From: Rhodoplanes serenus
GTDB lineage: Bacteria > Pseudomonadota > Alphaproteobacteria > Rhizobiales > Xanthobacteraceae
Reading direction: 5' to 3'
Length of the DNA stretch: 34,818 bases
NCBI GenBank assembly: GCA_945897515.1
Contig: CAMDFO010000047.1
Coordinates: 1 to 34,818, forward strand
Positions 24,368-32,407 of the stretch are shown one piece after another. The position numbers were made by a program, and so were the translations under genes. Positions within the stretch are counted from its first letter, which is position 1, and each line of letters starts with the position of its first letter. The notes beneath the pieces are model-generated. The model was not told where the DNA came from, ran no database searches, and worked only from the letters and a program-made list of their open reading frames with translations.

Positions 24368-25447
24368 TCAGCCCTCGCGGGCTTCCAGAACGGCCTTCAG
24401 CGAAATCCGCGACCAAGCCCCGGCCCGCTCGCGAAACGCCGTGTAGCTCGCATGCACGCGCCGCGCCCTGTCACTGCGCGCGCCCAGCTCCGCCAGCACG
24501 TCGACCGCCTGCTTGCGCGCCGCATTGACGAAATCTGCCGGGAATGTGCCCAGTTGCACGCGGTGCTGGCCGGTCAAGGCGGCGAGCGCCTCGACGTTGA
24601 GCCGCTCCATCTCCGACAGCGCGAAGCTCGCCTCGGTCGCACAGGCGTGCGCCACGATCGCCTTCAATTGGGCGTCGAGCTGCTCCCAGGCCGCGAGCGA
24701 GACGATGCACTCACCGGTGCCGTTCGGCTTGTTGAAGCCCGGACCGTAATAGAGCGGCGCCACGCGATAGAGCCCAAGCGCGATATCGGAACCGGGGCCG
24801 ACGAATTCCGCCGCGTCGAGCACGCCCGATTGCAGGCTGGTGAGGATTTCGGCCGGTGGGGTGGTCTGCGGCGTGGCGCCGAGCCTGCGATAGACTTCGC
24901 CGCCGAGCCCGAGCGACCGTATCTTGAGGCCCCGCATGTCGGCCAGACTCTTGATCTCCCGGCGGAACCAGCCGCCCATGCAGACGCCGGTGTTGCCGCC
25001 CATGAACGGCTTCACCCCAAAGGGCTGGTAGAGCTCGTCCCAAAGCGCCTGGCCGCCGCCGGCCTCGACCCATGCCACGTGTTCGGTCGGCGTCAGGCCG
25101 AAGGGGACGGTGGTGTAGAACACCGCGGCCGGCTCCTTGCCCTGCCAGAAGAACGACGCGGTGTGACCCATTTCGGCGACGTTGCCGCCGACCGCATCGA
25201 GCACCTCGAAGGCCGGCACGATTTCGCCCGCGGCATGGACCGCGATCTGCAGGCGGCCGCCGGAGAGCGCATTGATGCGCTCGGCGACGCGCTCCGCCGA
25301 CATGCCGGGTCCGGGCAGACGCTTGGGCCAGGAGGTCACCATGCGCCAGCGGCGCGTCTGGGCCAGCGCCAGCGAAGGGGCGGCAAGCGTGCCGGCCGCC
25401 GCGGCAGTGCCGGCGGATACCAGCCTTCTCCGGGTGATATTCTGCAT
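24368..25447 (-). CDS. TRAP-type (DctP family) periplasmic substrate-binding protein
   Basis: A 359-residue binding protein with a Tat-type signal (TRRRLVSAGTAAAAGTLAAP, cleavage near SLALAQ) and DctP-family motifs: WRMVTSWPKRLPGPG, LKIRSLGLGGEVYRRLGATP, AEILTSLQSGVLDAAEFVGP and the hinge PLYYGPGFNKPNG. The pattern resembles the TRAP group that binds 2-oxo acids as dimers (TakP-like). TAGGAGG precedes the ATG. It starts 48 bases after thiD on the same strand with only a weak 4-bp hairpin between, so it may belong to the thiamine salvage transcript. The membrane subunits DctQ and DctM are not in the window. A link to uptake of a thiamine fragment is speculation. Confidence 0.9.
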   Translation of the reverse strand: MQNITRRRLVSAGTAAAAGTLAAPSLALAQTRRWRMVTSWPKRLPGPGMSAERVAERINALSGGRLQIAVHAAGEIVPAFEVLDAVGGNVAEMGHTASFFWQGKEPAAVFYTTVPFGLTPTEHVAWVEAGGGQALWDELYQPFGVKPFMGGNTGVCMGGWFRREIKSLADMRGLKIRSLGLGGEVYRRLGATPQTTPPAEILTSLQSGVLDAAEFVGPGSDIALGLYRVAPLYYGPGFNKPNGTGECIVSLAAWEQLDAQLKAIVAHACATEASFALSEMERLNVEALAALTGQHRVQLGTFPADFVNAARKQAVDVLAELGARSDRARRVHASYTAFRERAGAWSRISLKAVLEAREG

Positions 25448-25495
25448 CTTGGGCCTCCTACTCGTGCGGCGTACCGCTGGAGCCTGCTCCGGTAC

Positions 25496-26293
25496 TCACC
25501 ACCAAGCATGAAAATGGTGGACCGGGCCGTGACCCGATCCGATGGACAGGCGATTGGCCGCGCCGATCGCCGCCGTCACGTAAGCTTTGGCCACGCGCAC
25601 GGCCTCGGCAAGGTCTAATCCCTTGGCGAAGCCCGCAGCAATGGCAGATGACAGCGTGCAGCCGGTGCCATGCGTGTTCGCCGTCGGAATGCGTTCGGCC
25701 GAAAGCCGTGCGAACACGTTCTCGGCCACCAGCAGATCGACACTTTCCGGACCGCTGCCGTGACCGCCCTTGATCAACACGGCGTTGGCGCCGAGCGCCA
25801 GCAGGCGCTCCGCCTGCTCGCGCATCGCGGTCTCGCCCTGCGCGATCGGCGCGTCGAGCAAGGCAGCCGCCTCGGGCAGGTTGGGCGTGATGACGCGGGC
25901 GCGGGGGATCAGCAGGTGGCGGAGCGCATCGACGGCATCGGGCTTCAGCAGCCGGTCGCCCGAGGTCGCGACCATCACCGGATCGAACACCACATGGCTC
26001 TGCTTGAAGCGGTCGAGGCCCGCGGCCACCGCTTCGATGGTCGGGATCTGCGACAGCATTCCGATTTTCACGGCGTCGACCGCAAGGTCCGAGAACACCG
26101 CGTCGATCTGGGCGGCAATGAACGCTGGCGGCACATCGTGAATGCCGGTGACGCCCTTGGTGTTCTGCGCGGTCAGCGCGGTGACGACGGAGGCGCCGTA
26201 GACGCCGAGCGCGGAGAACGTTTTCAGGTCGGCCTGGATGCCGGCGCCGCCACCGGAGTCGGATCCCGCGATGGTGACGGCGATCGCGGTCAT
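25496..26293 (-). CDS. thiD: Hydroxymethylpyrimidine/phosphomethylpyrimidine kinase ThiD
   Basis: A 265-residue ribokinase-fold kinase starting [21 protein letters not shown], the classic ThiD opening, and carrying the anion-hole and catalytic segment [19 protein letters not shown] near the C-terminus. It phosphorylates HMP to HMP-P and then to HMP-PP, one of the two precursors joined by ThiE. Its ATG overlaps the thiE stop by four bases (26290-26293). It is the third gene of the riboswitch-controlled thiMED operon. The open frame extends upstream into thiE but the family start is unambiguous. All key residues appear present. Confidence 0.96.
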   Translation of the reverse strand: MTAIAVTIAGSDSGGGAGIQADLKTFSALGVYGASVVTALTAQNTKGVTGIHDVPPAFIAAQIDAVFSDLAVDAVKIGMLSQIPTIEAVAAGLDRFKQSHVVFDPVMVATSGDRLLKPDAVDALRHLLIPRARVITPNLPEAAALLDAPIAQGETAMREQAERLLALGANAVLIKGGHGSGPESVDLLVAENVFARLSAERIPTANTHGTGCTLSSAIAAGFAKGLDLAEAVRVAKAYVTAAIGAANRLSIGSGHGPVHHFHAWW

Positions 26294-26946
26294 GGCCGGC
26301 CCCGGCCGTTGAGCGCCTTGTCGACGACATCGAGCATGTCGCGGGCAGCCGCTTGCGGGTCGGGCGCGAGCGACAGCGCGGAGATGACCGACACGCCATC
26401 CGCGCCCGCCTCGATCACGGCAGGGGCGTTGTCGATGGTGATGCCGGCAATGCCGCAGACCGGGAAACCCGGCTTGCGACGATGGAATGCCTCCACCACC
26501 GCTTTGAGGCCGGCCGGTCCGATCGGGGAATTCTTCGTGGTCTTCGATGTGGTGCCGTAGACGCCGCCGACACCGGCGTAATCGATCAGGTCCAGCGGCG
26601 CCACGCCCGTCCGCGCTGGGCTGTTGACGGTGAGCCCGATGATCGCATTGGGTCCGAGCAGCCGCCGCGCATCCATCGGCGCCATGTCCTCCCATCCGAT
26701 ATGCACGCCGTCGGCACCGGCCGCCAGCGCCACATCGACCCGATCGTTGATGAGCAGCGGCACCGATCCGATCGCCGCCTTGATGGCGCGGGCACGCTCG
26801 ACCATGACGCGGGTGTCTGAGAGCTTGTCGCGGAATTGGAACAGCGTCGCGCCTCCCGCCGCAAGCTTGCGCGAAAGCTCGGCGAGTTCATGCCCACCAG
26901 AGACCTGCGGGTCGACGATGGCATAGACCCGGAGATCGACCTTCAT
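26290..26946 (-). CDS. thiE: Thiamine-phosphate synthase ThiE
   Basis: A 218-residue TIM-barrel protein with [31 protein letters not shown], the Ser/Thr-rich loop [14 protein letters not shown] and [21 protein letters not shown], the standard ThiE sequence. It joins HMP-PP and hydroxyethylthiazole phosphate to thiamine phosphate in the cytoplasm. ATGA overlaps link it to thiM upstream (26943-26946) and thiD downstream (26290-26293), a fully coupled salvage operon. The loop normally reading PTPTK is TTSKTTK, as in several alphaproteobacterial ThiE proteins. Confidence 0.96.
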   Translation of the reverse strand: MKVDLRVYAIVDPQVSGGHELAELSRKLAAGGATLFQFRDKLSDTRVMVERARAIKAAIGSVPLLINDRVDVALAAGADGVHIGWEDMAPMDARRLLGPNAIIGLTVNSPARTGVAPLDLIDYAGVGGVYGTTSKTTKNSPIGPAGLKAVVEAFHRRKPGFPVCGIAGITIDNAPAVIEAGADGVSVISALSLAPDPQAAARDMLDVVDKALNGRGRP

Positions 26947-27716
26947 CGGACCACCCTCGCCCGTGCGATCAGCGTTTCGCGATCCAGCCCGTAAATGGCG
27001 TCCAGTATCTCCGCGGCGAAGCTGCCCGGCCCGCGCGCTCGCGCAGCAGCCACTTCACCCGCGACCCCGATCGCAAGCAGCGCAGCCGCGGTCGCAAGAC
27101 AGCCATCGGCTTCGACCGCCAGGAACGCTCCGACCAGCGCAGACCCGGCGCAGCCCATCGCCGTGACCCGTGCCATCAGCGGATCACCGTTCTCGATCCT
27201 GGCCAGTCGCCTGCCGTCCGACACCAGATCGGTTTCGCCGGTCAGGCCGATCACCGTGTTCCACTCGCGCGCGCAACGCGCCAACGTGAGCTCGTTCGCA
27301 TCGCACCCTGCGAGCGTTGCAAACTCCGCACGATTGAGCCGCACCGCTCGCGGTGCATGCGTCATCAATTCGTCCGCAAACGCCGCGCGCGGGCTGGAAC
27401 GGTCGATGAACACCGGGTCGAGCACCCAGGGAATGGCCTGCGTCGTCGCGACCGCGACGACCATGCCCATCGCCTCGCGACGGTTGGCGTCGAGCGTGCC
27501 GAGATTGACCAGCAGCGCGTTCGCATGCGCAACGAAATCGGCCACCTCGTCGGGCGATATCGTCATGGAGGGGATGGCGCCGGCTGCCAGCAGCATGTTG
27601 GCGGTGAGGGTCTGCGCGACCGCATTTGTGATGCAATGCACGCGCGGGCGCCGCGCCCGTACCCGGGCGAGAATATCAGCAGTGATATGGGGCAGTTCGC
27701 CGATCGACGACTGCAT
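26943..27716 (-). CDS. thiM: Hydroxyethylthiazole kinase ThiM
   Basis: A 257-residue ribokinase-like kinase with VHCITNAVAQTLTANMLLA, the Pro-Ser-Met loop AIPSM and the phosphate-binding catalytic segment TAMGCAGSALVGAF, all hallmarks of ThiM. It phosphorylates the thiazole alcohol recovered from degraded thiamine, indicating salvage rather than de novo synthesis. The start at 27716 is fixed by GGAGGGAG at 27722-27729; the in-frame ATG at 27737 lies inside the TPP riboswitch and is not a start. It is the first gene of thiM-thiE-thiD. Confidence 0.95.
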   Translation of the reverse strand: MQSSIGELPHITADILARVRARRPRVHCITNAVAQTLTANMLLAAGAIPSMTISPDEVADFVAHANALLVNLGTLDANRREAMGMVVAVATTQAIPWVLDPVFIDRSSPRAAFADELMTHAPRAVRLNRAEFATLAGCDANELTLARCAREWNTVIGLTGETDLVSDGRRLARIENGDPLMARVTAMGCAGSALVGAFLAVEADGCLATAAALLAIGVAGEVAAARARGPGSFAAEILDAIYGLDRETLIARARVVR

Positions 27717-27810
27717 CTCATCTCCCTCCGCCGGCATGATCCGGATCAGGTTCGATGGGTTGGCTTTCGCCTCTCAGCCCGGCAGCGTTTCCGCCGGACA
27801 CCCCATGAGA
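27716..27810 (-). promoter_or_regulatory. TPP riboswitch (THI element) controlling thiMED
   Basis: The minus strand shows the conserved TPP aptamer: GGGGTGTCC, GGCTGAGAGG, ACCC, GAACCTGATCCGGATCATGCC split over the two helical arms, and the 3' end GCGGAGGGA (about 27723-27804). The closing stem P1 can form between TCTCAT (27805-27810) and ATGAGA (27716-27721); the latter ends on the first base of the thiM start codon. The Shine-Dalgarno GGAGGGAG lies in the aptamer's conserved 3' strand. Binding of thiamine pyrophosphate should therefore hide both signals and block translation directly. Confidence 0.93.
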
Positions 27811-27976
27811 TTGCAGAGAAAACCTAGTCGGACTGAGGTTCTGGCGCAAGGGCGTTGGCAGTTAACCTCACCTATTCATGGTGAACCGGGGATTCTCCGC
27901 GAGCTCCGTCGCGCGCCAGTAATGTGCCCACGCAAACGCCGCCACAACGGCGCGCGTGCAGCACGATCAGTCCGAT

Positions 27977-28975
27977 ATGCGTCAAGGCGTGCGAACTCTC
28001 GCGATGCTGGCATGCGGGGTCGCCCTCGCCGGCGCCGTCACCGCGGCCCATGCTGCACCGTGCGCAGGAAACCCGAACGCGCTCGGAACCAGCCGCATCA
28101 TGACGCTCAGCGCGCGCGACATGCCGGTGCTTGGACTGGTGGATTATGGCCGGACGCTACCGCTCGCCGAAGGCGAGGTCGTGCTCACCTTCGACGATGG
28201 ACCGAAGCCGCCCTATACCAATGCCGTGCTCAAGGCGCTGGCGAACGAATGCGTCCGGGCGGTGTTCTTTATGGTTGGGCGGCAGGCCCGCGCTCATCCC
28301 GATGTCGCCCGGATGGTCCACGCCGCCGGTCACACCATCGGCACCCACACCTACAGCCACCCGCTGTACCGGATGCCGCCGGATGTCGCGGAGCGCGAGA
28401 TCGATGCCGGCATCGCCTCGGTCGCGGCCGCGCTGGGCACGTCGCGCGCGATGGCGCCGTTCTTCCGCTTTCCCGGTCTGTTCCGCACCCCGGAGGCGGA
28501 GCGGTATCTTTTCTCGCGCGCGCTCTCGAGCTGGAGCATCGACGTCGATTCCGACGACTGGAAAAGGATCGACTCCAACGCATTTCTCGAGCGCACGATG
28601 GCACGGCTGGAGGCCCGCCGCGGCGGCATCGTGCTGATGCACGACATCCAGCCGGTGACGGCGCTGACGCTTCCGGCGCTGCTGAACGCACTGAAGACCC
28701 GCGGCTATCGCATCGTCCATGTCGTGCCGTCCGGCGCGGTCCAACCCGCGCTGCCGGGCTTGGTGGCGACGTCCCAGCCCGCGCCACCCGATCGGCCACC
28801 GTCCGTTGCGGTCCCAATCCCGCCGGCACCGGTCGCCGACAATCGGAAGCCGGCCGAACCCGCCACGCAACGGCGGGAAGGCGTCATCGCCGAAGCGAGG
28901 CCGCTGGCGAGCAATCCGTTCCAGCGCATCTTCGAGCCGCCCCCCTCGCAAGGCACGTTCCGCTGGTCGCCTTAG
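27977..28975 (+). CDS. Secreted polysaccharide deacetylase (NodB/CE4 family)
   Basis: A 332-residue protein with a signal peptide (MRQGVRTLAMLACGVALAGA, cleavage near AHA-APC), a NodB domain (about 60-250) and a Pro-rich C-terminal tail (about 255-332). All CE4 motifs are visible: TFDDGP with Asp73/Asp74, the zinc ligands H124 and H128 in HTYSH, RFPG (164-167), DVDSDDW (189-195) and the LMHD motif with His222. It should remove N- or O-acetyl groups from a polysaccharide in the periplasm. Cleaved chitin-like Nod factor synthesis is unlikely given the tail and lack of nod genes. The ATG at 27977 was preferred to GTG 27956 because it gives a shorter n-region; neither has a clear ribosome binding site. 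Confidence 0.88.
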   Translation: MRQGVRTLAMLACGVALAGAVTAAHAAPCAGNPNALGTSRIMTLSARDMPVLGLVDYGRTLPLAEGEVVLTFDDGPKPPYTNAVLKALANECVRAVFFMVGRQARAHPDVARMVHAAGHTIGTHTYSHPLYRMPPDVAEREIDAGIASVAAALGTSRAMAPFFRFPGLFRTPEAERYLFSRALSSWSIDVDSDDWKRIDSNAFLERTMARLEARRGGIVLMHDIQPVTALTLPALLNALKTRGYRIVHVVPSGAVQPALPGLVATSQPAPPDRPPSVAVPIPPAPVADNRKPAEPATQRREGVIAEARPLASNPFQRIFEPPPSQGTFRWSP

Positions 28976-29078
28976 ACCGGGCGGCTGGCGGCGCGCGATG
29001 GCCGGCTTCCGCCCTTGCCACCTCGCCGCGATTTTGCTGGATTGGGCTTGAGGCCGCGCCCGGCGGCCGGAGGCTCGG

Positions 29079-29315
29079 ATGGTCCCCTTCTTCGTCCAGA
29101 TCAAATGCCAGCTCGGCAAGTCCTACGAGGTGGCGAACCGGATCGCCGATGCGGAGATTGCGTCGGAAATCTATTCGACCGCGGGCGAATTCGACCTGCT
29201 GCTGAAGGTCTATGTCGATTCCGGCACCGACATTGGCCACTTTGTGAACGAGAAGGTGCAGACCATACCGGGCATCCAGGACACTCGGACGATCATCACC
29301 TTCAAGGCGTTCTGA
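29079..29315 (+). CDS. Stand-alone Lrp/AsnC ligand-binding (RAM) domain protein
   Basis: A 78-residue protein consisting only of the alpha/beta RAM domain found at the C-terminus of Lrp/AsnC regulators: VPFFVQIKCQLGKSYEVAN, YSTAGEFDLLLKVYVDSG and the final TRTIITFKAF are typical. There is no DNA-binding helix-turn-helix. Such small proteins form ring-like dimers of dimers and bind amino acids; the cellular role is not settled. GGAGG five bases ahead fixes the ATG. It is convergent with the remaining 3' end of the disrupted DMT transporter gene, 37 bases away. Confidence 0.88.
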   Translation: MVPFFVQIKCQLGKSYEVANRIADAEIASEIYSTAGEFDLLLKVYVDSGTDIGHFVNEKVQTIPGIQDTRTIITFKAF

Positions 29316-29352
29316 GGTTCCGGCGATCTCCCCGCCGCAAACGTGTTGCTTA

Positions 29353-29583
29353 TCAGGTTACGTTCGACGGACCCGCAGCCTCCCGGATGCGCCGCAGGCC
29401 GAGTTGCCGCTCGCGCCAGATCACGAAGATGCCGGACGCAGCCACGATCGCGCCTCCGACGAAGATGTAGATCGTCGGCACCTCTCCGAACAGCCAATAG
29501 CCGAGCAGGAATGCCCAGATCATCGAGGTGTAGTCGAGCGGCGCAACCAGCGAAGCGGGCGCGTATTTGTAGCTGCCGGTGAG
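29353..29583 (-). pseudogene. 3' fragment of IS-disrupted DMT (EamA) transporter
   Basis: This fragment carries the last helices of an EamA-family transporter: LTGSYKYAPASLVAPLDYTS, then FLLGYWLFGEVP and a final membrane helix, ending at 29353. It continues exactly from the 5' fragment at 32408-33101 once the IS66 element and one 8-bp target copy are removed, giving AHII-LTGSYKYAP in frame. As it stands it has no start of its own. Confidence 0.93.
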
Positions 29584-29591
29584 GATGATGT
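29584..29591. repeat. 8-bp target-site duplication, left copy
   Basis: GATGATGT directly flanks the left end of the IS66 element and recurs at 32400-32407. Eight bases is the duplication length known for IS66-family elements. Confidence 0.92.
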
Positions 29592-29613
29592 GTATTCCTC
29601 CGGCGGCGGCCGC
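29592..29613 (+). repeat. IS66 left terminal inverted repeat
   Basis: It begins GTATTCCTCCGGC and contains GGCCGC at its inner end. It pairs with the right repeat at 16 of 22 positions. Confidence 0.82.
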
Positions 29614-29649
29614 CTTGTTGGTTAGACCGAGTGATGTGTAACAGTGCTT

Positions 29650-30051
29650 ATGGACAGCCATAAGCACAGTACTGAGGTTGAGCGGCTTGAGGTCATTGAG
29701 ACCGGGCGACGGCGGCGCTGGTCTGATGATGAGAAGCTGCGGATTGTCCTGGAAAGCCTGCAAACGCCGCGAGCGATATCCTCAACTGCGCGGCGCCATG
29801 GCATATCGCGCTCGTTGCTGGTGACGTGGCGACGCTTGTTTCGCGCTGAGCCAAGCTGCCCTGGAGCACAACAAGCCGGTTTCGTGCCCGTGATGATTGT
29901 CGCTGCTGCTGAGACGGCGCCGACGATGGGCGCTGCGCCGGCGAGTGGGCGAATGGTGATTGTCGTCGGTAAAGATCGTCGTGTCATCGTTGACAGCAGC
30001 GTCGATGCGACCGCTCTGGCGCGGGTGCTGCAGGTTCTGGAGCACCGATGA
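29650..30051 (+). CDS. tnpA: IS66 family accessory protein TnpA
   Basis: A 133-residue protein with an N-terminal helix-turn-helix of the IS3/IS911 OrfA kind: RRRRWSDDEKLRIVLESL followed by ARRHGISRSLLVTWRR. The C-terminal half (VMIVAAAETAP..., MVIVVGKDRRVIVD) is the IS66-specific part. It probably binds the terminal repeats together with TnpB and TnpC. The ATG at 29650 gives MDSHKHSTEVERL; a GTG at 29644 is an alternative. It overlaps tnpB by the bases ATGA. Confidence 0.92.
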   Translation: MDSHKHSTEVERLEVIETGRRRRWSDDEKLRIVLESLQTPRAISSTARRHGISRSLLVTWRRLFRAEPSCPGAQQAGFVPVMIVAAAETAPTMGAAPASGRMVIVVGKDRRVIVDSSVDATALARVLQVLEHR

Positions 30052-30395
30052 TCCCGATTCCATCGGGCAGTCGGGTCTGGATCGCGACGGGCCACACGGA
30101 TATGAGACGCGGCATGCAGGGGCTGGCTTTGCAGGTTCAGGAGGGTCTCAAGCGCAACCCCCATGGCGGCGATCTCTTCATATTCCGCGGTCGCCGCGGC
30201 GATCTGGCCAAGATTCTTTGGCATGACGGGATCGGATTGTCGCTTTACGCCAAGCGCCTGGACCGCGGAAGGTTCATTTGGCCATCGGCGACGGAAGGTG
30301 CGGTGTCGATCTCTGCGGCCCAGATGGCTTATATGCTGGAAGGGATCGACTGGCGAAATCCGCAATTGACGTGGCGGCCCGCGAGCGCGGGCTGA
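30048..30395 (+). CDS. tnpB: IS66 family accessory protein TnpB
   Basis: A 115-residue protein of the IS66 Orf2 family. GHTDMRRGMQGLALQVQEGL, GGDLFIFRGRRGDLAKILWHDG and GRFIWP are signature segments. It is needed for IS66 transposition in studied elements but is not the catalytic subunit (and is unrelated to the IS200/IS605 TnpB nucleases). The start overlaps the tnpA stop by four bases, so the two are translationally coupled. The full-length family size is reached, with no damage. Confidence 0.94.
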   Translation: MIPIPSGSRVWIATGHTDMRRGMQGLALQVQEGLKRNPHGGDLFIFRGRRGDLAKILWHDGIGLSLYAKRLDRGRFIWPSATEGAVSISAAQMAYMLEGIDWRNPQLTWRPASAG

Positions 30396-30466
30396 GCTGG
30401 TTAAAATTATTGGGCGGCGTGTATTTTGGGCGCCACAAATCAGAGGATTTGTGATTCTCTTGTTGC

Positions 30467-32119
30467 ATGGACGCTGATCGTAACGCTCTGCCTGATGACG
30501 TCGATGCGCTGAAAGACGCGTTGCTCGTCGAGCGCGGCAGGGCCTTCGAGGTGACTGCGGAATTGATGGTTGCGCGGGCCAGGGCGGCCGAAGACGTGGC
30601 CCTGATCGCCCAGCAGAAGTTGCGGATCGCCAAGCTGGAGCGACAGGTTTACGGGCAGCGATCGGAGCGTTCGGCGCGGCTGATTGATCAGCTGGCGCTG
30701 ACCTTTGAAGAGCTGGACGCAAGCGCCACGGAAGATGAGCTTGCGGCCGAGGCAGCGGTTGCGAAGACAACGTCCGTGCGCGGATTTACGCGGACGAGGT
30801 CCGAGCGCAACACGTTCCCCGATCACCTGCCCCGCGAGCGCGTGGTGATCGATCCGCCCACGGCGTGTGAGTGCTGTGGCGGCAATCGCCTGCGCAAACT
30901 CGGCGAAGACGTGACGCGAACCCTGGAAACGCAGCCGCGCCAGTGGAAAGTGATTGAGACGGTGCGGGAGAAGTTCAGCTGTCGTGATTGCGAAAAGATC
31001 ACGCAAGCGCCGGCGCCGTTCCATGTCATCGCAAGGGGATGGGCGGGGCCGAGCCTGCTGGCCATGATCATGTTCGAGAAGTTCGGCCAGCATCAGCCGC
31101 TGAACCGCCAGGCCGAACGCTATGCGTTGGAAGGCGTGCCGATCGCGCTGTCGACGATGGCCGACGCCGTGGGGGCGGTCTGCGCGTCGCTCGATCCTCT
31201 TCTTCGTCTTGTGGAGCGCCATGTCATGGCGGCAGAGCGGTTGCACGGTGATGATACGACCGTGCCGGTTCTCGCCGCGGGCAAGACCGACACCGGGCGA
31301 TGCTGGATATATCTGCGCGATGACGCCCCCTTTGGCGGCACCGGGCCACCCGCGGCGATGTTTTACTACTCACGCGATCGCAGGGGCGAGCACCCTCAGG
31401 GTCATCTGGCTGGCTATTGCGGTATCCTGCAAGCGGACGCCTATGACGGTTACAACAAGCTCTATCAGCCCGGGCGAAAACCTGGACCGATACTTGAGGC
31501 CGCATGCTGGGTGCATGCGCGGCGCCCGTTTTTTGCCATGGCTGACATCGAGGAGAATGCGCGACGCAAGGCCTCGGGCAAGAAAGAGATCGCGCTGTCG
31601 CCCATCGCGATCGAGATCGTGCGCCGTATTGACGCGCTGTTCGAGATCGAGCGATCCATCAATGGCAAGAGCGCCGAGGAACGTCTGGCTGTCCGGCGAA
31701 TGTTGAGCCGGCCGCTAGTTGACGATCTCGGTCTCTACATGCGCGCGCAGTTTGAACGGCTGGCACGCGGGCATGACCTCGCCAAAGCGATCAAGTACGT
31801 GCTAAAGCGCTGGGCGGGCTTCACGCTCTTCCTCGAAGACGGACGCGTCTGCCTGTCGAACAATGCCGCCGAACGAGGATTGAGAGGGATCGCTCTTGGC
31901 CGAAAATCCTGGCTGTTTTGCGGATCCGATCGTGGCGGACAACGTGCGGCCGTCATGTACAGCCTCATCGTCACGGCCAAAATGAATCGCGTCGATCCGC
32001 AGGCCTGGCTCGCCGACGTCCTCGCTCGAATTGCAACACATCCTGCCCATCGACTGGATGAGCTGTTGCCCTGGAACTGGACGCCACAAACGTCAGCGGC
32101 TGTAGCCCGGGCGGCCTGA
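30467..32119 (+). CDS. tnpC: IS66 family DDE transposase TnpC
   Basis: A 550-residue transposase. A leucine-rich N-terminal helix (10-60), the conserved [13 protein letters not shown], a zinc-finger domain with Cys134/Cys136/Cys137 and Cys172/Cys175, and the DDE catalytic core are all present. The core acids are the Asp in [10 protein letters not shown] (262/263), the Asp in LQADAYDGY (324) and Glu469 in [12 protein letters not shown]. The final helices ([23 protein letters not shown]) are family-typical. It cuts and joins the IS ends. No stop or frameshift is visible, so it is likely functional. A GTG-started small gene follows after two bases. Confidence 0.95.
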   Translation: MDADRNALPDDVDALKDALLVERGRAFEVTAELMVARARAAEDVALIAQQKLRIAKLERQVYGQRSERSARLIDQLALTFEELDASATEDELAAEAAVAKTTSVRGFTRTRSERNTFPDHLPRERVVIDPPTACECCGGNRLRKLGEDVTRTLETQPRQWKVIETVREKFSCRDCEKITQAPAPFHVIARGWAGPSLLAMIMFEKFGQHQPLNRQAERYALEGVPIALSTMADAVGAVCASLDPLLRLVERHVMAAERLHGDDTTVPVLAAGKTDTGRCWIYLRDDAPFGGTGPPAAMFYYSRDRRGEHPQGHLAGYCGILQADAYDGYNKLYQPGRKPGPILEAACWVHARRPFFAMADIEENARRKASGKKEIALSPIAIEIVRRIDALFEIERSINGKSAEERLAVRRMLSRPLVDDLGLYMRAQFERLARGHDLAKAIKYVLKRWAGFTLFLEDGRVCLSNNAAERGLRGIALGRKSWLFCGSDRGGQRAAVMYSLIVTAKMNRVDPQAWLADVLARIATHPAHRLDELLPWNWTPQTSAAVARAA

Positions 32120-32121
32120 CA

Positions 32122-32370
32122 GTGCATATCAACAAGGTTCACCACGTCACGACGATTGACCGTGTCGCCAATGATCTCGGCGAAAGCGCGGACTGGCTTC
32201 ACGACATCGCCAACGAAATGGAAATCGAAGATGGTGTGATGTGGGTCTACGGCGTCGGCGAAGACGGCGTGATGGCCTTCACCGACTTCGGTATCGAGAA
32301 CCTTATCGATCTCATCAAAATGTATAAAGAAGACCACACGCTGCTCAAGCGTTCAGATGGCGACAAATAA
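32122..32370 (+). CDS. Small passenger ORF at the 3' end of the IS66 element
   Basis: An 82-residue acidic protein starting with GTG two bases after the tnpC stop and ending seven bases before the right inverted repeat, so it lies wholly inside the IS. Residues such as DRVANDLGESADWLHDIANE and GVMWVYGVGEDGVMAFTDFG suggest a compact alpha/beta fold with two amphipathic helices. I do not recognise a domain. The position implies translational coupling with tnpC and movement with the element. It could be a transposition modulator or a cargo gene; nothing in the sequence decides this. It has no signal peptide or membrane segment. Confidence 0.7.
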   Translation: MHINKVHHVTTIDRVANDLGESADWLHDIANEMEIEDGVMWVYGVGEDGVMAFTDFGIENLIDLIKMYKEDHTLLKRSDGDK

Positions 32371-32377
32371 GAAGCCT

Positions 32378-32399
32378 GCGGCCTATGCCGAATGGATAC
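32378..32399 (-). repeat. IS66 right terminal inverted repeat
   Basis: Read on the minus strand it begins GTATCCATTCGGC and contains GGCCGC at its inner end, mirroring the left repeat. Confidence 0.82.
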
Positions 32400-32407
32400 G
32401 ATGATGT
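32400..32407. repeat. 8-bp target-site duplication, right copy
   Basis: GATGATGT, identical to 29584-29591, immediately follows the right end of the IS66 element. Confidence 0.92.

Larger units (their letters stand above)
29592..32399 (+). mobile_element. Complete IS66-family insertion sequence (2808 bp)
   Basis: The element is bounded by GATGATGT duplications and by terminal inverted repeats beginning GTAT (29592-29613 and 32378-32399, 16 of 22 positions matching). It carries tnpA, tnpB and tnpC in the standard IS66 order, all intact, plus a small fourth frame before the right end. Length, gene order, repeat ends and 8-bp duplication all fit the family. It lies inside a DMT transporter gene in opposite orientation. 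Intact genes and matching duplications imply a fairly recent insertion. Confidence 0.95.

Noticed and set aside
27737..27737. Upstream in-frame ATG for thiM
   Set aside because: It lies inside the conserved TPP aptamer; the ATG at 27716 has a strong Shine-Dalgarno at the right distance.
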